From positions 1 to 48,127 of the forward strand of contig CAJLCS010000005.1 of NCBI GenBank assembly GCA_905205195.1: 48,127 nt of DNA, read 5' to 3'. This DNA comes from an uncultured Eubacteriales bacterium (lineage in GTDB: Bacteria; Bacillota; Clostridia; Oscillospirales; Oscillospiraceae). Position numbers and translations under genes: made by a program. Positions 22,106-30,970 of this stretch are shown piece by piece (the stretch's first letter is position 1; each line of letters starts with the position of its first letter). The notes below the pieces were generated by a model. It saw nothing but the letters and a program-made list of their open reading frames with translations, was not told where the DNA came from and did not search any database.

Positions 22106-22348
22106 TGTGTGTCCTCCTTTTCAAATTTGAAGGTTTGAGTTGGAAGTCAACACACGCAGACCGAAGCGCAGAACTTACAGGCTCGCACGGACGCGAGCCG
22201 GAATGCTACTTCGGCCTGGTATGTTACCGCTACTTCCCGCGTCCATGGTTTGCCCTCCTTTTGTCGTAATGAAGGCCGGAACGGAGAAATTTTCCGGATT
22301 CCGGCACAGTTTCCGGCCCTGCGGGAGGCAAGGCTCAGAAGTATTTCT
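22106..22348 (-). promoter_or_regulatory. mgtE 5' leader with hairpins
   Basis: Reading in the mgtE direction: a hairpin at 22275-22305 (GCCGGAA/TTCCGGC arms), the 23-codon ORF at 22175-22246, a 10-bp helix with one mismatch (22209-22218 with 22157-22166) enclosing a 7-bp hairpin (22180-22199), and the 12-bp palindrome TTCAAATTTGAA (22120-22131) touching the mgtE ribosome binding site. The 5' half of the outer helix lies inside the small ORF, so its translation would change the fold. It does not match the M-box consensus as I know it. Mg2+ response is inference from the downstream gene. Confidence 0.6.
22175..22246 (-). CDS. Candidate 23-residue leader peptide upstream of mgtE
   Basis: A short ORF beginning MDAGSSGNIPGR, ending ARVRASL and stop TAA, with GGAGGG about 7 nt before its ATG. 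It includes two proline codons and less-used codons (ATA, CGA, AGT). The stop codon falls just after the 7-bp hairpin. It resembles in layout, not sequence, leader peptides such as mgtL that control Mg2+ transporter genes. Not proven to be translated. Confidence 0.5.
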   Translation of the reverse strand: MDAGSSGNIPGRSSIPARVRASL

Positions 22349-22377
22349 ATTTTAGCCCTTTTTCGTCGAATTGTCAA
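22349..22377 (-). promoter_or_regulatory. Promoter of mgtE
   Basis: Minus strand TTGACA (22372-22377), 17-nt spacer, TAAAAT (22349-22354). This near-consensus promoter sits 245 nt upstream of the mgtE start, defining the long leader. Confidence 0.88.
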
Positions 22378-22426
22378 CCATCCGCTTGCGAAAAAAGGGA
22401 AAAATGCTTTTTCTTCCGGTGAAACC

Positions 22427-22455
22427 TTGACGATCTGCCGTCCATCGCGTAAAAT
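22427..22455 (+). promoter_or_regulatory. Promoter of the PAT-like acetyltransferase gene
   Basis: TTGACG (22427-22432), 17-nt spacer, TAAAAT (22450-22455), 48 nt before the start. It is divergent from the mgtE promoter with about 50 bp between them. Confidence 0.82.
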
Positions 22456-22503
22456 AAAGGAAACTTGATCCGGCGGCTGCCGGCCGCCGACGGAGGATGC
22501 CCT

Positions 22504-23085
22504 ATGATTCGATTTGCCGAGATTCGGGATCTGCCCCGGATCCTTTCCATTTATGCCCCCTATGTGCGGGAAACCACCTATTCCTTTGAGTACGACGTGC
22601 CTACGGAGGCGGAGTTCCGCCGCCGGTTTGAGGACATCACGGCCCAATTCCCCTGGATTGTCTGGGAGGAGGACGGCCGGGTGCTGGGCTACGCCTACGG
22701 CAGCCTGCCCTTTTCCCGGGCGGGGTACGCCTGGTGCGCGGAGACGTCCATTTATCTGGCCCCCGAGGCCCGGGGCCGGGGCATCGGCCGGGCGCTGGAC
22801 ACGGTGCTGGAGGCGCTGCTGCGGCGGCAGGGCTACGAGGTGCTGTACGCCATCATCACCGGGGAAAACGGGCCGTCGCTGGCCTTCCACCGGGCCATGG
22901 GATTCACCACCGTGGCGGATTTCCCGGACTGCGGCGTGAAGTTCAGCCGCCGCCTGCATGTGGTGTGGATGGAAAAGCGGCTGCGGACCGGCAATGTACC
23001 TAACGTCATGCCGGTGCCGTGGATGTCAATTGTAAAACTTGACGAAAATTTGACCAATATTTTAGATACTTTCCCCCTATCATAA
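22504..23085 (+). CDS. PAT-type GNAT N-acetyltransferase
   Basis: A 193-residue acetyltransferase of the phosphinothricin acetyltransferase/YncA type. Typical features are the opening IRFAEIRDLPRILSIYAPYV, TTYSFEYDVPTEAEFRRRFE, the motif A segment IYLAPEARGRGIGRALD and motif B YEVLYAIITGENGPSLAFHR. Relatives acetylate methionine sulfoximine-like compounds or amino acids; the native substrate is unknown. The ATG at 22504 has GGAGG 7 nt upstream. A longer reading from a TTG at 22465 lacks such a site. The last 20-25 residues are not typical of the family and overlap the putative glgB promoter. Confidence 0.88.
   Translation: MIRFAEIRDLPRILSIYAPYVRETTYSFEYDVPTEAEFRRRFEDITAQFPWIVWEEDGRVLGYAYGSLPFSRAGYAWCAETSIYLAPEARGRGIGRALDTVLEALLRRQGYEVLYAIITGENGPSLAFHRAMGFTTVADFPDCGVKFSRRLHVVWMEKRLRTGNVPNVMPVPWMSIVKLDENLTNILDTFPLS
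23039..23068 (+). promoter_or_regulatory. Possible promoter of the glycogen cluster
   Basis: TTGACG (23039-23044), 18-nt spacer, TAGATA (23063-23068). It lies inside the 3' end of the acetyltransferase gene, in a locally AT-rich stretch, about 100 nt before glgB. Confidence 0.45.
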
Positions 23086-23169
23086 TGGACCAAAATATGG
23101 TATGTTATGCATGGACAAGCATGGCCTCTTTTCCCCTGCTGTCCGCGGCCACGAAAGGAATGGAAACAC

Positions 23170-25080
23170 ATGACTGAAGCACTGCAAACCTTCTTACAGG
23201 CTTACCACGACGGTACCGAGATCCGCGCCTTTGATTTCCTGGGCTGCCACGCGGAAAGCCGCAGCGACGTTCCCGGCTACGTTTTCCGGGTCTGGGCGCC
23301 CAATGCCCAGGCGGTTTCCGTCGTCGGTGATTTTAACTTCTGGAATCCGGAGGATCTGCCCATGGAGAAAATCTCCCAGGGCGTGTGGGAGGCCTGGTCC
23401 CCCAATCCGAAGGAGGGCTGCCCGTATAAATTTCTGGTCCGCCATTGGGACGGCCGCACGGTCTACAAGGCCGACCCGGTGGGCTTCCGGACCTGCCGGG
23501 CGCCGGACACCTCCAGCGTCATCTGCGACGAGAGCACCTACCGCTGGCACGACGCCCAGTGGTTCCAGCGCAGCGCTGCCCGGTCCCCGCTGGACAGCCC
23601 GGTGAACATTTACGAAATGCACCTCGGCTCCTGGCGGCGCAAGGAGGACGGTTCGGTGTACTCCTACGCGGAAATTGCCCCGATTCTGGCGGAATACCTG
23701 AAAAACATGGGCTATACCCATGTGGAATTCATGCCGCTGGCGGAGTACCCCTTCGACCCCAGCTGGGGCTATCAGGTGACCCACTACTACGCTCCCACCT
23801 CCCGCTACGGCGCGCCGGAGGAGCTGATGGAGCTGGTGGACACGCTGCATCAGGCGGGTATCGGCGTGATTCTGGACTGGGTGCCGGCCCATTTCCCCAA
23901 GGACGAGTACGGGCTTTACGAATTCGACGGCACCTGCACCTATGAGCTGAGCGATCCCGAAAGCAACGAGCATCCCGACTGGACCACCCGGATCTTTGAC
24001 TACGGCAAGCCCGAGGTCAAGAGCTTCCTGATTTCCAACGCGGTGTACTGGCTGGAAAAATACCATCTGGACGGCCTGCGGGTGGACGCGGTCAGCTCCA
24101 TGCTGTACCTGGACTACAACCGGAGCCACTACAAGCCCAACCGCTACGGCGGCCGGGAAAACCTGGAGGCCATCGACTTTCTGCGGCAGCTCAACCGGGC
24201 CTGCTTCTCCGTGCGGAAAAACTGCATGATGACCGCCGAGGAGGCCACCACCTTCCCCATGGTCACCAAGCCGGATTTCGACGGCGGCCTGGGCTTCCTG
24301 TTCAAATGGAACATGGGCTGGATGAACGACACGCTGGCCTACATCAAGGAGGACCCCCTCTACCGCAAATACAAGCACAATCTGCTGACGTTCTCCATGA
24401 CCTATGCCTTTTCGGAGAATTTCGTGCTGCCCCTGTCCCACGACGAGGTGGTTCACGGCAAATTCAGCCTGATCAACAAGGCCCCCGGCGAATATTTCTG
24501 GAAATTTGCCAACCTGCGGGTGCTGCGGGGCTTCCAGATGGCCCATCCCGGCAAGAAGCTGTGCTTCATGGGCGGGGAATTCGGCCAGTTTATCGAGTGG
24601 AACTTCCGGCAGGAGCTGGACTGGCTGCTGCTGGACTACGAAATGCACGAAAAGATGCTGTCCTACAGCCGGGCGCTGAACTTCTTCTACCTGAAGCACG
24701 ACGCCCTGTGGGCCGACGATACGGACTGGAGAGGCTTCCAGTGGGTTCAGCCCGACGACGGCGACAACAGCATTCTGGCCTTCCGGCGCATCAACCGGAC
24801 CGGCAGGGAGCTGCTGTGCGTGCTCAATTTCACCCCGGTGCTGCGGGAGGACTACCGTCTCGGCGTGCCGAAGGCGGGAACCTATGTGCCCGTGTTCTGT
24901 TCCGACGAAGAAAAATTCGGCGGCACCGGCCAGCTTCCCGGCAAGACCGACAGCGAAGAGGTTTCCTTCCGGGAGTACGACCTGTCCGCCCTGTTCCGGG
25001 TGCCGCCCATGTCGCTGACCTTCTACGAGTGGCGCAAGCCGGCCCCGGTCCCTGTTTCCGATTCTCAAGAATTAACATAA
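23170..25080 (+). CDS. glgB: 1,4-alpha-glucan branching enzyme GlgB
   Basis: Transfers alpha-1,4 chains to alpha-1,6 positions to branch glycogen. The 636 residues comprise a CBM48 domain (about 30-120, YVFRVWAPNAQAVSVVGDFN), the GH13 barrel (NIYEMHLGSWRR, EFMPLAEYPFDPSWGYQ, DGLRVDAVSSMLYLDY with the nucleophile Asp306, TAEEAT at 355-360 with the acid Glu, and LPLSHDEVVHGK with the third Asp) and a C-terminal beta domain. It lacks the extra N1 domain of E. coli GlgB, as is common in Bacillota. The ATG at 23170 follows AAAGGA. It is the first gene of glgB-C-D-A, with 16 nt to glgC. Confidence 0.97.
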   Translation: MTEALQTFLQAYHDGTEIRAFDFLGCHAESRSDVPGYVFRVWAPNAQAVSVVGDFNFWNPEDLPMEKISQGVWEAWSPNPKEGCPYKFLVRHWDGRTVYKADPVGFRTCRAPDTSSVICDESTYRWHDAQWFQRSAARSPLDSPVNIYEMHLGSWRRKEDGSVYSYAEIAPILAEYLKNMGYTHVEFMPLAEYPFDPSWGYQVTHYYAPTSRYGAPEELMELVDTLHQAGIGVILDWVPAHFPKDEYGLYEFDGTCTYELSDPESNEHPDWTTRIFDYGKPEVKSFLISNAVYWLEKYHLDGLRVDAVSSMLYLDYNRSHYKPNRYGGRENLEAIDFLRQLNRACFSVRKNCMMTAEEATTFPMVTKPDFDGGLGFLFKWNMGWMNDTLAYIKEDPLYRKYKHNLLTFSMTYAFSENFVLPLSHDEVVHGKFSLINKAPGEYFWKFANLRVLRGFQMAHPGKKLCFMGGEFGQFIEWNFRQELDWLLLDYEMHEKMLSYSRALNFFYLKHDALWADDTDWRGFQWVQPDDGDNSILAFRRINRTGRELLCVLNFTPVLREDYRLGVPKAGTYVPVFCSDEEKFGGTGQLPGKTDSEEVSFREYDLSALFRVPPMSLTFYEWRKPAPVPVSDSQELT

Positions 25081-25096
25081 TAAAGGAGTTGTCACC

Positions 25097-26287
25097 ATGT
25101 ATTTTCAAAAGAAACGCTGCATCGCCATGCTGCTGGCCGGCGGTCAGGGCAGCCGCCTGAAGGTCCTGACGGAAAACACGGCCAAGCCTGCCGTTCCCTA
25201 CGGCGGAAAATACCGGATCATCGACTTTCCCCTGTCCAACTGCGTCAATTCCGGCATTGACACCGTGGGCATCCTGACCCAGTATCAGCCCCTGGAGCTG
25301 AACGAATACATCGGCAACGGCCAGCCCTGGAACCTGAACAAGTCCCACTGCTGCGCCCAGATTCTGCCGCCCTACGAGCGCCACGACAAGAAAAGCGGCT
25401 GGTACAAGGGCACGGCCAACGCCATCTATCAGAACATCGCCTTCATCGACCGGTACGACCCGGAGTATGTGGTGATTCTGGGCGGCGACCACATCTACAA
25501 AATGAACTACGCCGACATGGTGGCCTATCACGAGAAGCGCGGCGCCTCCTGCACCATCGCCGTGCGGAACGTCTCGCTGGAGGAGGCGACCCGCTTCGGC
25601 ATCATGAACACCAACCCCGACAACTCCGTTTACGAATTTGAAGAAAAGCCCAAGCAGCCCAAATCCACCAAGGCCTCCATGGGCATCTATGTGTTCAACT
25701 GGAAGGTCCTGCGGGAATTCCTGATTGCCGACGAGGAGGACCCCAATTCCAGCAACGACTTCGGCAAGAACATCATCCCCAAGCTGCTGGCCTCCAACCA
25801 CAAGCTCATGGCCTATGAGTTCGACGGCTACTGGATGGACGTGGGCACCATCGATTCGCTGTGGCAGGCCAACATGGACCTGCTGGGCAAGAACCCGGTG
25901 TTCAACATCCGGGGCGACGAAAAGAGCAAGATCTACGCCCGCAACAGCGCCCAGCCCTCCAGCTACATCGACGAAAAGGCCAAAACCGTCAACAGCTTCA
26001 TCGCCGAAGGCTCCGAAATCTACGGCACCGTGCGCCACTCCATCATTTCCGTGGGCTGCACCGTGGGCGAGGGGGCGCTGGTGGAGGACTCCGTGGTGAT
26101 GCCCGGGGCGGTGATCGAGTCCGGCGCCATTGTCCGCCATGCCATTCTGGGCGAGGACAGCAAGGTCCGCCGGGGGGCGGTGGTCGGCGGCGCCTTCGGC
26201 CCCGACGAGAAGAAGAAAATTTCCGTCACCCAGAAAAATGCCGAGGTCGCCGCCAACACGGTGCTGCTGCCCGGCGAGATGCTGTAA
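25097..26287 (+). CDS. glgC: Glucose-1-phosphate adenylyltransferase, catalytic subunit GlgC
   Basis: Makes ADP-glucose from ATP and glucose-1-phosphate, the committed step of glycogen synthesis. The 396-residue protein opens with the nucleotide-binding AMLLAGGQGSRLKVLTENTAKPAVPYGGKYRIIDFPLSN, including the Arg/Lys signature. It continues with ILGGDHIYKMNY (metal Asp), FEEKPKQPKS (glucose-1-P binding) and YWMDVGTIDSLW. The C-terminal left-handed beta helix follows (hexapeptide repeats around VGEGALVEDSVVMPGAVIESG). An AAAGGAG precedes the ATG. Catalytic residues are intact, unlike the GlgD partner 13 nt downstream. Confidence 0.97.
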   Translation: MYFQKKRCIAMLLAGGQGSRLKVLTENTAKPAVPYGGKYRIIDFPLSNCVNSGIDTVGILTQYQPLELNEYIGNGQPWNLNKSHCCAQILPPYERHDKKSGWYKGTANAIYQNIAFIDRYDPEYVVILGGDHIYKMNYADMVAYHEKRGASCTIAVRNVSLEEATRFGIMNTNPDNSVYEFEEKPKQPKSTKASMGIYVFNWKVLREFLIADEEDPNSSNDFGKNIIPKLLASNHKLMAYEFDGYWMDVGTIDSLWQANMDLLGKNPVFNIRGDEKSKIYARNSAQPSSYIDEKAKTVNSFIAEGSEIYGTVRHSIISVGCTVGEGALVEDSVVMPGAVIESGAIVRHAILGEDSKVRRGAVVGGAFGPDEKKKISVTQKNAEVAANTVLLPGEML

Positions 26288-26299
26288 GGAGGAAGAACC

Positions 26300-27418
26300 A
26301 TGAACGCAATCGGCATTATTTTCGCAAATATCTACGACAGCTCTCTGGGCGAGCTGACCAACAAGCGGACCATGGCCTCCCTGTCCTTCGGCGGCCGGTA
26401 CCGGCAGATCGATTTTCCTCTGTCCAACATGGCCAATTCCGGTATCCGCCGCATCGGCATCATTTCCCGGTATAACTATCATTCCCTGATGAACCACATC
26501 GGCTCCGGCGAGGAGTGGGACCTGGATCTGCAGGCCGGCGGGCTGGAATTCCTGACGCCCTACTCCCTGAGCAATACGGCGGGCTACCGTGGCAAGATCG
26601 AGGCGCTTTACTCGGCGCTGGACTTCCTGGAGCGGGGCAGCGACGACGAATATGTGGTGCTGGCCGACTCCAACGTGCTGTGCAACATGAACCTGACCCG
26701 GGTGCTGGAGCAGCACGTCGCCAGCCGGAAGGACCTGACCGTGGTGGCCAAGGCGGGCATCGCCAACGGCAGCAAGCAGCTGGATCTGGCCATCCGGCTG
26801 GGCGAAAACGGCGCCATCGACGATCTGGCGGTGGACTACGCCGCGCCGGCGGACTATCTGGCGTCCATGGGCATGTTCGTCATTGCCAAGAAGTTGCTGC
26901 TGCACCATGTGAAGGAATCCATGGCCCGCAACCGGTTCCGGTTCGAGCGGGACTTCCTGCTGTCCCAGTATCAGGCGGGGAAGCTGTCCGTCAACGTCTA
27001 TTCCTTCTCCCACACCGCCCTGTTCTGCGAGTCCACGGAGGAGTATTTCCGCAATAATCTGGCGCTGGTGGACCCGGAGCTGCGCCACGACCTGTTCGGC
27101 GGCTGCCACCCCATCTTCACCAAGGTCCGGGATCGGGTGCCTACCTACTACGGCGAGAACTGCGACGTGGAAAACTGCGTCATCGCCGACGGCTGTATGC
27201 TGGAGGGCACCGTGTGGCACAGCGTGCTGTCCCGGCAGATCACCGTGGCCCCCGGCGCGGAGGTGGAGGACTGCCTGATGATGAACGACGTGGTGGTGGG
27301 CGAAAACGCAAAGCTCAAGTGCGTCATTCTGGATAAGAACGTCACCGTCCGGCCCGGCGCCAAGCTCATCGGCACGCCCCGCAATCCCATCGTCATCAAG
27401 CAGGGGGAAATCGTATGA
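26300..27418 (+). CDS. glgD: Glucose-1-phosphate adenylyltransferase regulatory subunit GlgD
   Basis: Paralogue of GlgC that in Bacillota forms a more active GlgC/GlgD heterotetramer. The 372 residues keep the fold (IIFANIYDSSLGELTNKRTMASLSFGGRYRQIDFPLSN, then a C-terminal beta helix with EVEDCLMMNDVVVGENAKLK). The GGxGxRL pyrophosphorylase loop is missing, replaced by ANIYDSSLG, so it is not expected to be catalytic alone. An AAGGAGG precedes the ATG. The stop overlaps the glgA start by 4 nt (ATGA). Confidence 0.95.
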   Translation: MNAIGIIFANIYDSSLGELTNKRTMASLSFGGRYRQIDFPLSNMANSGIRRIGIISRYNYHSLMNHIGSGEEWDLDLQAGGLEFLTPYSLSNTAGYRGKIEALYSALDFLERGSDDEYVVLADSNVLCNMNLTRVLEQHVASRKDLTVVAKAGIANGSKQLDLAIRLGENGAIDDLAVDYAAPADYLASMGMFVIAKKLLLHHVKESMARNRFRFERDFLLSQYQAGKLSVNVYSFSHTALFCESTEEYFRNNLALVDPELRHDLFGGCHPIFTKVRDRVPTYYGENCDVENCVIADGCMLEGTVWHSVLSRQITVAPGAEVEDCLMMNDVVVGENAKLKCVILDKNVTVRPGAKLIGTPRNPIVIKQGEIV

Positions 27419-28860
27419 ACATTGCTATTCTGGCCTCGGAAGGGGCGCCCTTCGTCAAATCCGGCGGCCTGGGCGACGTGATGGAGGCCCTCCCGGCGGC
27501 CCTGTCCCGGATGGAGGGCAACAACGTAGTCCTGCTGCTGCCCTATTACCGGAAAATCAAGGAAAACCCGGCCTGGGACGTGGAGCGGGTGGCCGAATTT
27601 GAGGTGGGCCTCGGCTGGCGGCGGCAGTATGCCGGAATTCTGCGGCTGAAAAACGGCCGCAGCGGCGTGCAGGTCTATTTCATCGACAACGAGTACTACT
27701 TCGCCGGTCGGCTGGGGGCAATTTACGGCTGCGCCGACGACGGGGAGCGGTTTGCCTATTTTTCCAAGGCCTGCCTGGATGCGCTGGCCACGCTGGGCTT
27801 TTTCCCGGACGTGATCCAGTGCAACGACTGGCAGACGGGGCTGGTGCCGGTGTACCTGAAAACGGTCTACCGGAGCCTGTTCCCCCGGACCCGGTGTATG
27901 TACACCATCCACAACATCGAATATCAGGGCTGGGCCGACGCCTCCTTCTTTGACGACGTGCTGGCCCTGCCGGAGGAATACCGGGGCTATCTGGACATGA
28001 ACGGCGCGGTGAACGTGATGAAGGGCGGCATCGAGATGGCCGATCTGGTGACAACTGTGTCCGAAACCTATGCCCAGGAGCTGCGCTATCCCTATTTCGC
28101 CCACGGGCTGGACGGCATCATCAACCACGCCGCCTGGAAGCTGACGGGCATTACCAACGGCATCGACGTGGACACCTTCAACCCGGAAACCGACCCGGCG
28201 CTGCCGGCCCACTACAACGCCGATTCCTTCCGCTCCGGCAAGGCCACCTGCAAGGCGGCGCTGCAGGCGGAGGTGGGGCTGCCGGTGGAGCCGGACGTGC
28301 CGCTGCTGGTGATGGTGACCCGGCTGGCCTCCCATAAGGGGCTGGACCTGCTGTGCTACTGCGCCCACCGGATGCTGTGGGAGGAAAAGTGCCAGCTGCT
28401 GATTCTGGGCACCGGAGAAAGCCGGTTCGAGACGTTTTTCAAGGATCTGGCGCTGGAATACCCGGACCGGGTGGCGGCGAAGATCACCTTCAATCTGGGC
28501 CTGGCCTCCCGGATCTACGCCGGGGGCGACGTGTATCTGATGCCCTCCCAGTCCGAGCCTTGCGGCCTGAGCCAGCTCAACGCCATGCACTACGGCACCG
28601 TGCCGGTGGTCCATGCGGTGGGCGGCCTGAAGGATACGGTGCCGCCGGTGGACGATCAGGGCCGGGGCGGCCTTGGCTACACCTTCGAGAGCTACAACGG
28701 CGACGACTTCCGGGAAGCCATTCACCGCTGCCTGAGCCTGTACCACAACGACCGGGACGCCTTCCGGGCGCTGCAGCACCGGGATCTGTGCCAGGATTTC
28801 AGCTGGGGCGTTCCCGCCCGGCGGTACATGGAGCTGTTCCGGCAGATGTGCAGCCGCTGA
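27415..28860 (+). CDS. glgA: Glycogen synthase GlgA (ADP-glucose, GT5)
   Basis: Elongates alpha-1,4-glucan from ADP-glucose. At 481 residues it is normal for GT5. The N-terminal motif VKSGGLGDVMEALPAAL binds ADP-glucose; TIHNIEYQG and GITNGIDVDTFNPETD are family signatures. The C-terminal lobe has VTRLASHKGLDLL and the SQSEPCGLSQLNAMHYGTVP segment with the E-x7-E type pattern. Translation is coupled to glgD by ATGA overlap. An 11-bp terminator follows, so the glgBCDA unit ends here at least in part. Confidence 0.97.
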   Translation: MNIAILASEGAPFVKSGGLGDVMEALPAALSRMEGNNVVLLLPYYRKIKENPAWDVERVAEFEVGLGWRRQYAGILRLKNGRSGVQVYFIDNEYYFAGRLGAIYGCADDGERFAYFSKACLDALATLGFFPDVIQCNDWQTGLVPVYLKTVYRSLFPRTRCMYTIHNIEYQGWADASFFDDVLALPEEYRGYLDMNGAVNVMKGGIEMADLVTTVSETYAQELRYPYFAHGLDGIINHAAWKLTGITNGIDVDTFNPETDPALPAHYNADSFRSGKATCKAALQAEVGLPVEPDVPLLVMVTRLASHKGLDLLCYCAHRMLWEEKCQLLILGTGESRFETFFKDLALEYPDRVAAKITFNLGLASRIYAGGDVYLMPSQSEPCGLSQLNAMHYGTVPVVHAVGGLKDTVPPVDDQGRGGLGYTFESYNGDDFREAIHRCLSLYHNDRDAFRALQHRDLCQDFSWGVPARRYMELFRQMCSR

Positions 28861-28873
28861 ACCGGCTGATACG

Positions 28874-28904
28874 GTTCCGGGGACCCACCGTCCCCGGAAC
28901 TTTT
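28874..28904 (+). terminator. Terminator of glgBCDA
   Basis: A perfect 11-bp stem (GTTCCGGGGAC / GTCCCCGGAAC, loop CCACC) followed by TTTT, 13 nt after the glgA stop. Confidence 0.88.
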
Positions 28905-28944
28905 GCGGAATATTACCGATTTTACCAGAAACAGGAGACAGTTC

Positions 28945-30810
28945 ATGCGAATTTTGTTTGACAGCCGCCGACCGGAGGATAAATGCCCCTTCGGTACCCT
29001 GACGCCGGGGCAGGAATGCACCCTGCGGATCCGTATCCCCGCATCGGTGGCGGCCACGGCGGTGACGGTCCATCTTCAGCACGAGGACGGCACCGAGGCC
29101 CTGACGGCGCCCCTGACCCGGGGCGGCACCGACGGCCCCTACGACTGCTTTTCCGGCCGGTTTACCCTGACGGAGCCGGGGCTGTACTTTTACTGGTTCT
29201 ACGTCCACAAGGCCCAGGGGGGCTTCCGGCTGTTCCGGCAGGGCGCCGGGGACACCAACATGGAAGCCGGTGCCTGCTGGCAGGTCAGCTGCATTCCGGA
29301 GACCTTTTCCGTGCCGGACTGGGCCAGAGGCGCGGTGATGTATCAGATTTTCCCCGACCGCTACCGCAAAGCCGGGGACTGCGACCTGACCGGCAAGCTG
29401 AAGCCGTACACGGTCCACAAAAGCTGGGACGAGGAGGTTTCCTGGCAGTCCACGGCGTCCGGCGAGGTGCTGAACAACGACTTTTACGGCGGCAATTTCC
29501 GGGGCATCACGGAAAAACTGGACGATATCGCGGCCCTTGGGGTGACGGTGCTGTACCTCAACCCCATCAGCAAGAGCTTTTCCAGCCACCGCTACGACAC
29601 CGGCGACTACAAGACACCGGACCCCATGCTGGGCACCGAGGAGGACTTCCGCGCCCTGTGCCGGGTGGCCCACGCGCGGGGCATCCGGGTGGTGCTGGAC
29701 GGCGTGTACTCCCACACCGGCGCCGACAGCCTGTATTTCGACAAGTACCGGACCTTCGGCGGAAACGGCGCCTCCTGCACCCGCAATTCCCCCTATTTCA
29801 GCTGGTATGATTTTTCACACTGGCCCGACCGGTATCGCTGCTGGTGGGATTTTGACACGCTGCCCACGGTGAACAAGCTGGACCCGGGATTTGTGGACTA
29901 TGTGATCACCGGAGAGGACTCGGTGGTGGCCCACTGGCTCCGGGCCGGGGCGGACGGGTTCCGGCTGGACGTGGCCGACGAGCTGCCCAACGAATTTCTG
30001 GACCTGCTGAAAAAGCGGATCCGGCAGGTGAAGCCCGACGCGTTGCTGATCGGCGAGGTCTGGGAGGACGCCTCCAACAAGGTGGCCTACGACGTCCGGA
30101 AGCGGTATTTTGTGGACGGGGTGCTGGATTCCGTCATGAATTACCCCTTCCGCACGGCGATTCTCAATTTCATGCGGGAGTGGGACGACGGCCGGGGCCT
30201 GCGGGACGCGGTGATGACCATCTGCGAGAATTACCCGCCCCAGGTGCTGCAATGCTGCATGAACCTGCTGGGCACCCACGATACGCCCCGGATCCTGACG
30301 GCGCTGGTGGACGATTTTGACGGCACCCGGGAGGAAAACGCCGGGCGGCACCTGTCCCCCAACCAGCGGGCCGCGGCCCGGGAGCGGCTGATGATGGCGT
30401 CCCTGCTGCAATACACGCTGCCCGGCGCGCCCAGTCTGTACTACGGCGACGAGGCGGGCATGGAGGGCTGCAAGGACCCATTCAACCGGCGGCCCTACCC
30501 CTGGGGCCGGGAGGACCGGGAGCTGCAGGCCCATTACCGGGCCATCGGCATGCTGAAAAAAAGCAGCGCGCCGCTGCGGCTGGGGGACCTGACGTTCCTG
30601 GAGGCGGGAGATCACCGGCTTGCCTACCGGCGGAGCTGGCAGGGCCAATCCGTTAAAATTTATGTAAACCGCAGCGGTGACAACTGGGATGTCCCGGCGG
30701 GGAAGGTCCTGCTGGGGCACCGGCTGAACATGACGGCCCCCGGCTGGCTGAGTCTGCTGCCCATGGGCTACTGCGTGGTGGAGGAAGAAGCATGGAAGAA
30801 GAATTCATGA
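28945..30810 (+). CDS. GH13 alpha-glucan hydrolase (neopullulanase/alpha-amylase-like)
   Basis: Cytoplasmic (no signal peptide) GH13 enzyme of 621 residues, probably acting on glycogen-derived or imported maltodextrins. An N-terminal beta domain (about 1-120) precedes the barrel that starts VMYQIFPDRYRK. The catalytic set is complete: nucleophile Asp342 in ADGFRLDVADE, acid Glu371 in GEVWEDAS and Asp446 in LGTHDTPR. YLNPISKSFSSHRYDTGDY is the usual calcium/substrate loop. The 3' end overlaps the small Cys-rich ORF by 19 nt. The ATG at 28945 follows CAGGAGA; an upstream in-frame start would enter the terminator region. Exact bond specificity is not certain. Confidence 0.92.
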   Translation: MRILFDSRRPEDKCPFGTLTPGQECTLRIRIPASVAATAVTVHLQHEDGTEALTAPLTRGGTDGPYDCFSGRFTLTEPGLYFYWFYVHKAQGGFRLFRQGAGDTNMEAGACWQVSCIPETFSVPDWARGAVMYQIFPDRYRKAGDCDLTGKLKPYTVHKSWDEEVSWQSTASGEVLNNDFYGGNFRGITEKLDDIAALGVTVLYLNPISKSFSSHRYDTGDYKTPDPMLGTEEDFRALCRVAHARGIRVVLDGVYSHTGADSLYFDKYRTFGGNGASCTRNSPYFSWYDFSHWPDRYRCWWDFDTLPTVNKLDPGFVDYVITGEDSVVAHWLRAGADGFRLDVADELPNEFLDLLKKRIRQVKPDALLIGEVWEDASNKVAYDVRKRYFVDGVLDSVMNYPFRTAILNFMREWDDGRGLRDAVMTICENYPPQVLQCCMNLLGTHDTPRILTALVDDFDGTREENAGRHLSPNQRAAARERLMMASLLQYTLPGAPSLYYGDEAGMEGCKDPFNRRPYPWGREDRELQAHYRAIGMLKKSSAPLRLGDLTFLEAGDHRLAYRRSWQGQSVKIYVNRSGDNWDVPAGKVLLGHRLNMTAPGWLSLLPMGYCVVEEEAWKKNS

Positions 30811-30968
30811 TCTCCGGCTACTGCCGGACGCTGGACGAAAGCCGCATGGTCACCGTGGAGCGGACGGACGGCGTGATTACCGATGTGGACTGCTGCTACG
30901 GTCACTGCCTTTACGAGCCGAGCTGCACCGTGGCCGCCCGGATCCTGGAGCTGGAAAAACGCGAATAA
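30792..30968 (+). CDS. Small Cys-rich protein, 58 residues
   Basis: Starts inside the end of the GH13 gene and ends just before a terminator. The protein begins MEEEFMISGYCRTLDESR and has Cys at 11, 34, 35, 39 and 45 and His38 (VDCCYGHCLYEPSC), a spacing that suggests a metal site. Similar short proteins with an ISGYCR opening and a Cys cluster seem frequent in gut Clostridia, as I recall; no function is known to me. AAGAAG just upstream is a weak ribosome binding site, so coupling with GH13 translation is likely. Confidence 0.75.
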   Translation: MEEEFMISGYCRTLDESRMVTVERTDGVITDVDCCYGHCLYEPSCTVAARILELEKRE

Positions 30969-30970
30969 CC

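Noticed and set aside
22106..22348. M-box (ykoK) magnesium riboswitch before mgtE
   Set aside because: The conserved M-box core sequences as I know them are not present in the leader. Only generic hairpins and a short ORF are seen.
27148..29715. 855-codon minus-strand frame opposite glgD/glgA/GH13
   Set aside because: Same artefact: the complement of high-GC coding sequence. The plus-strand genes are certain.
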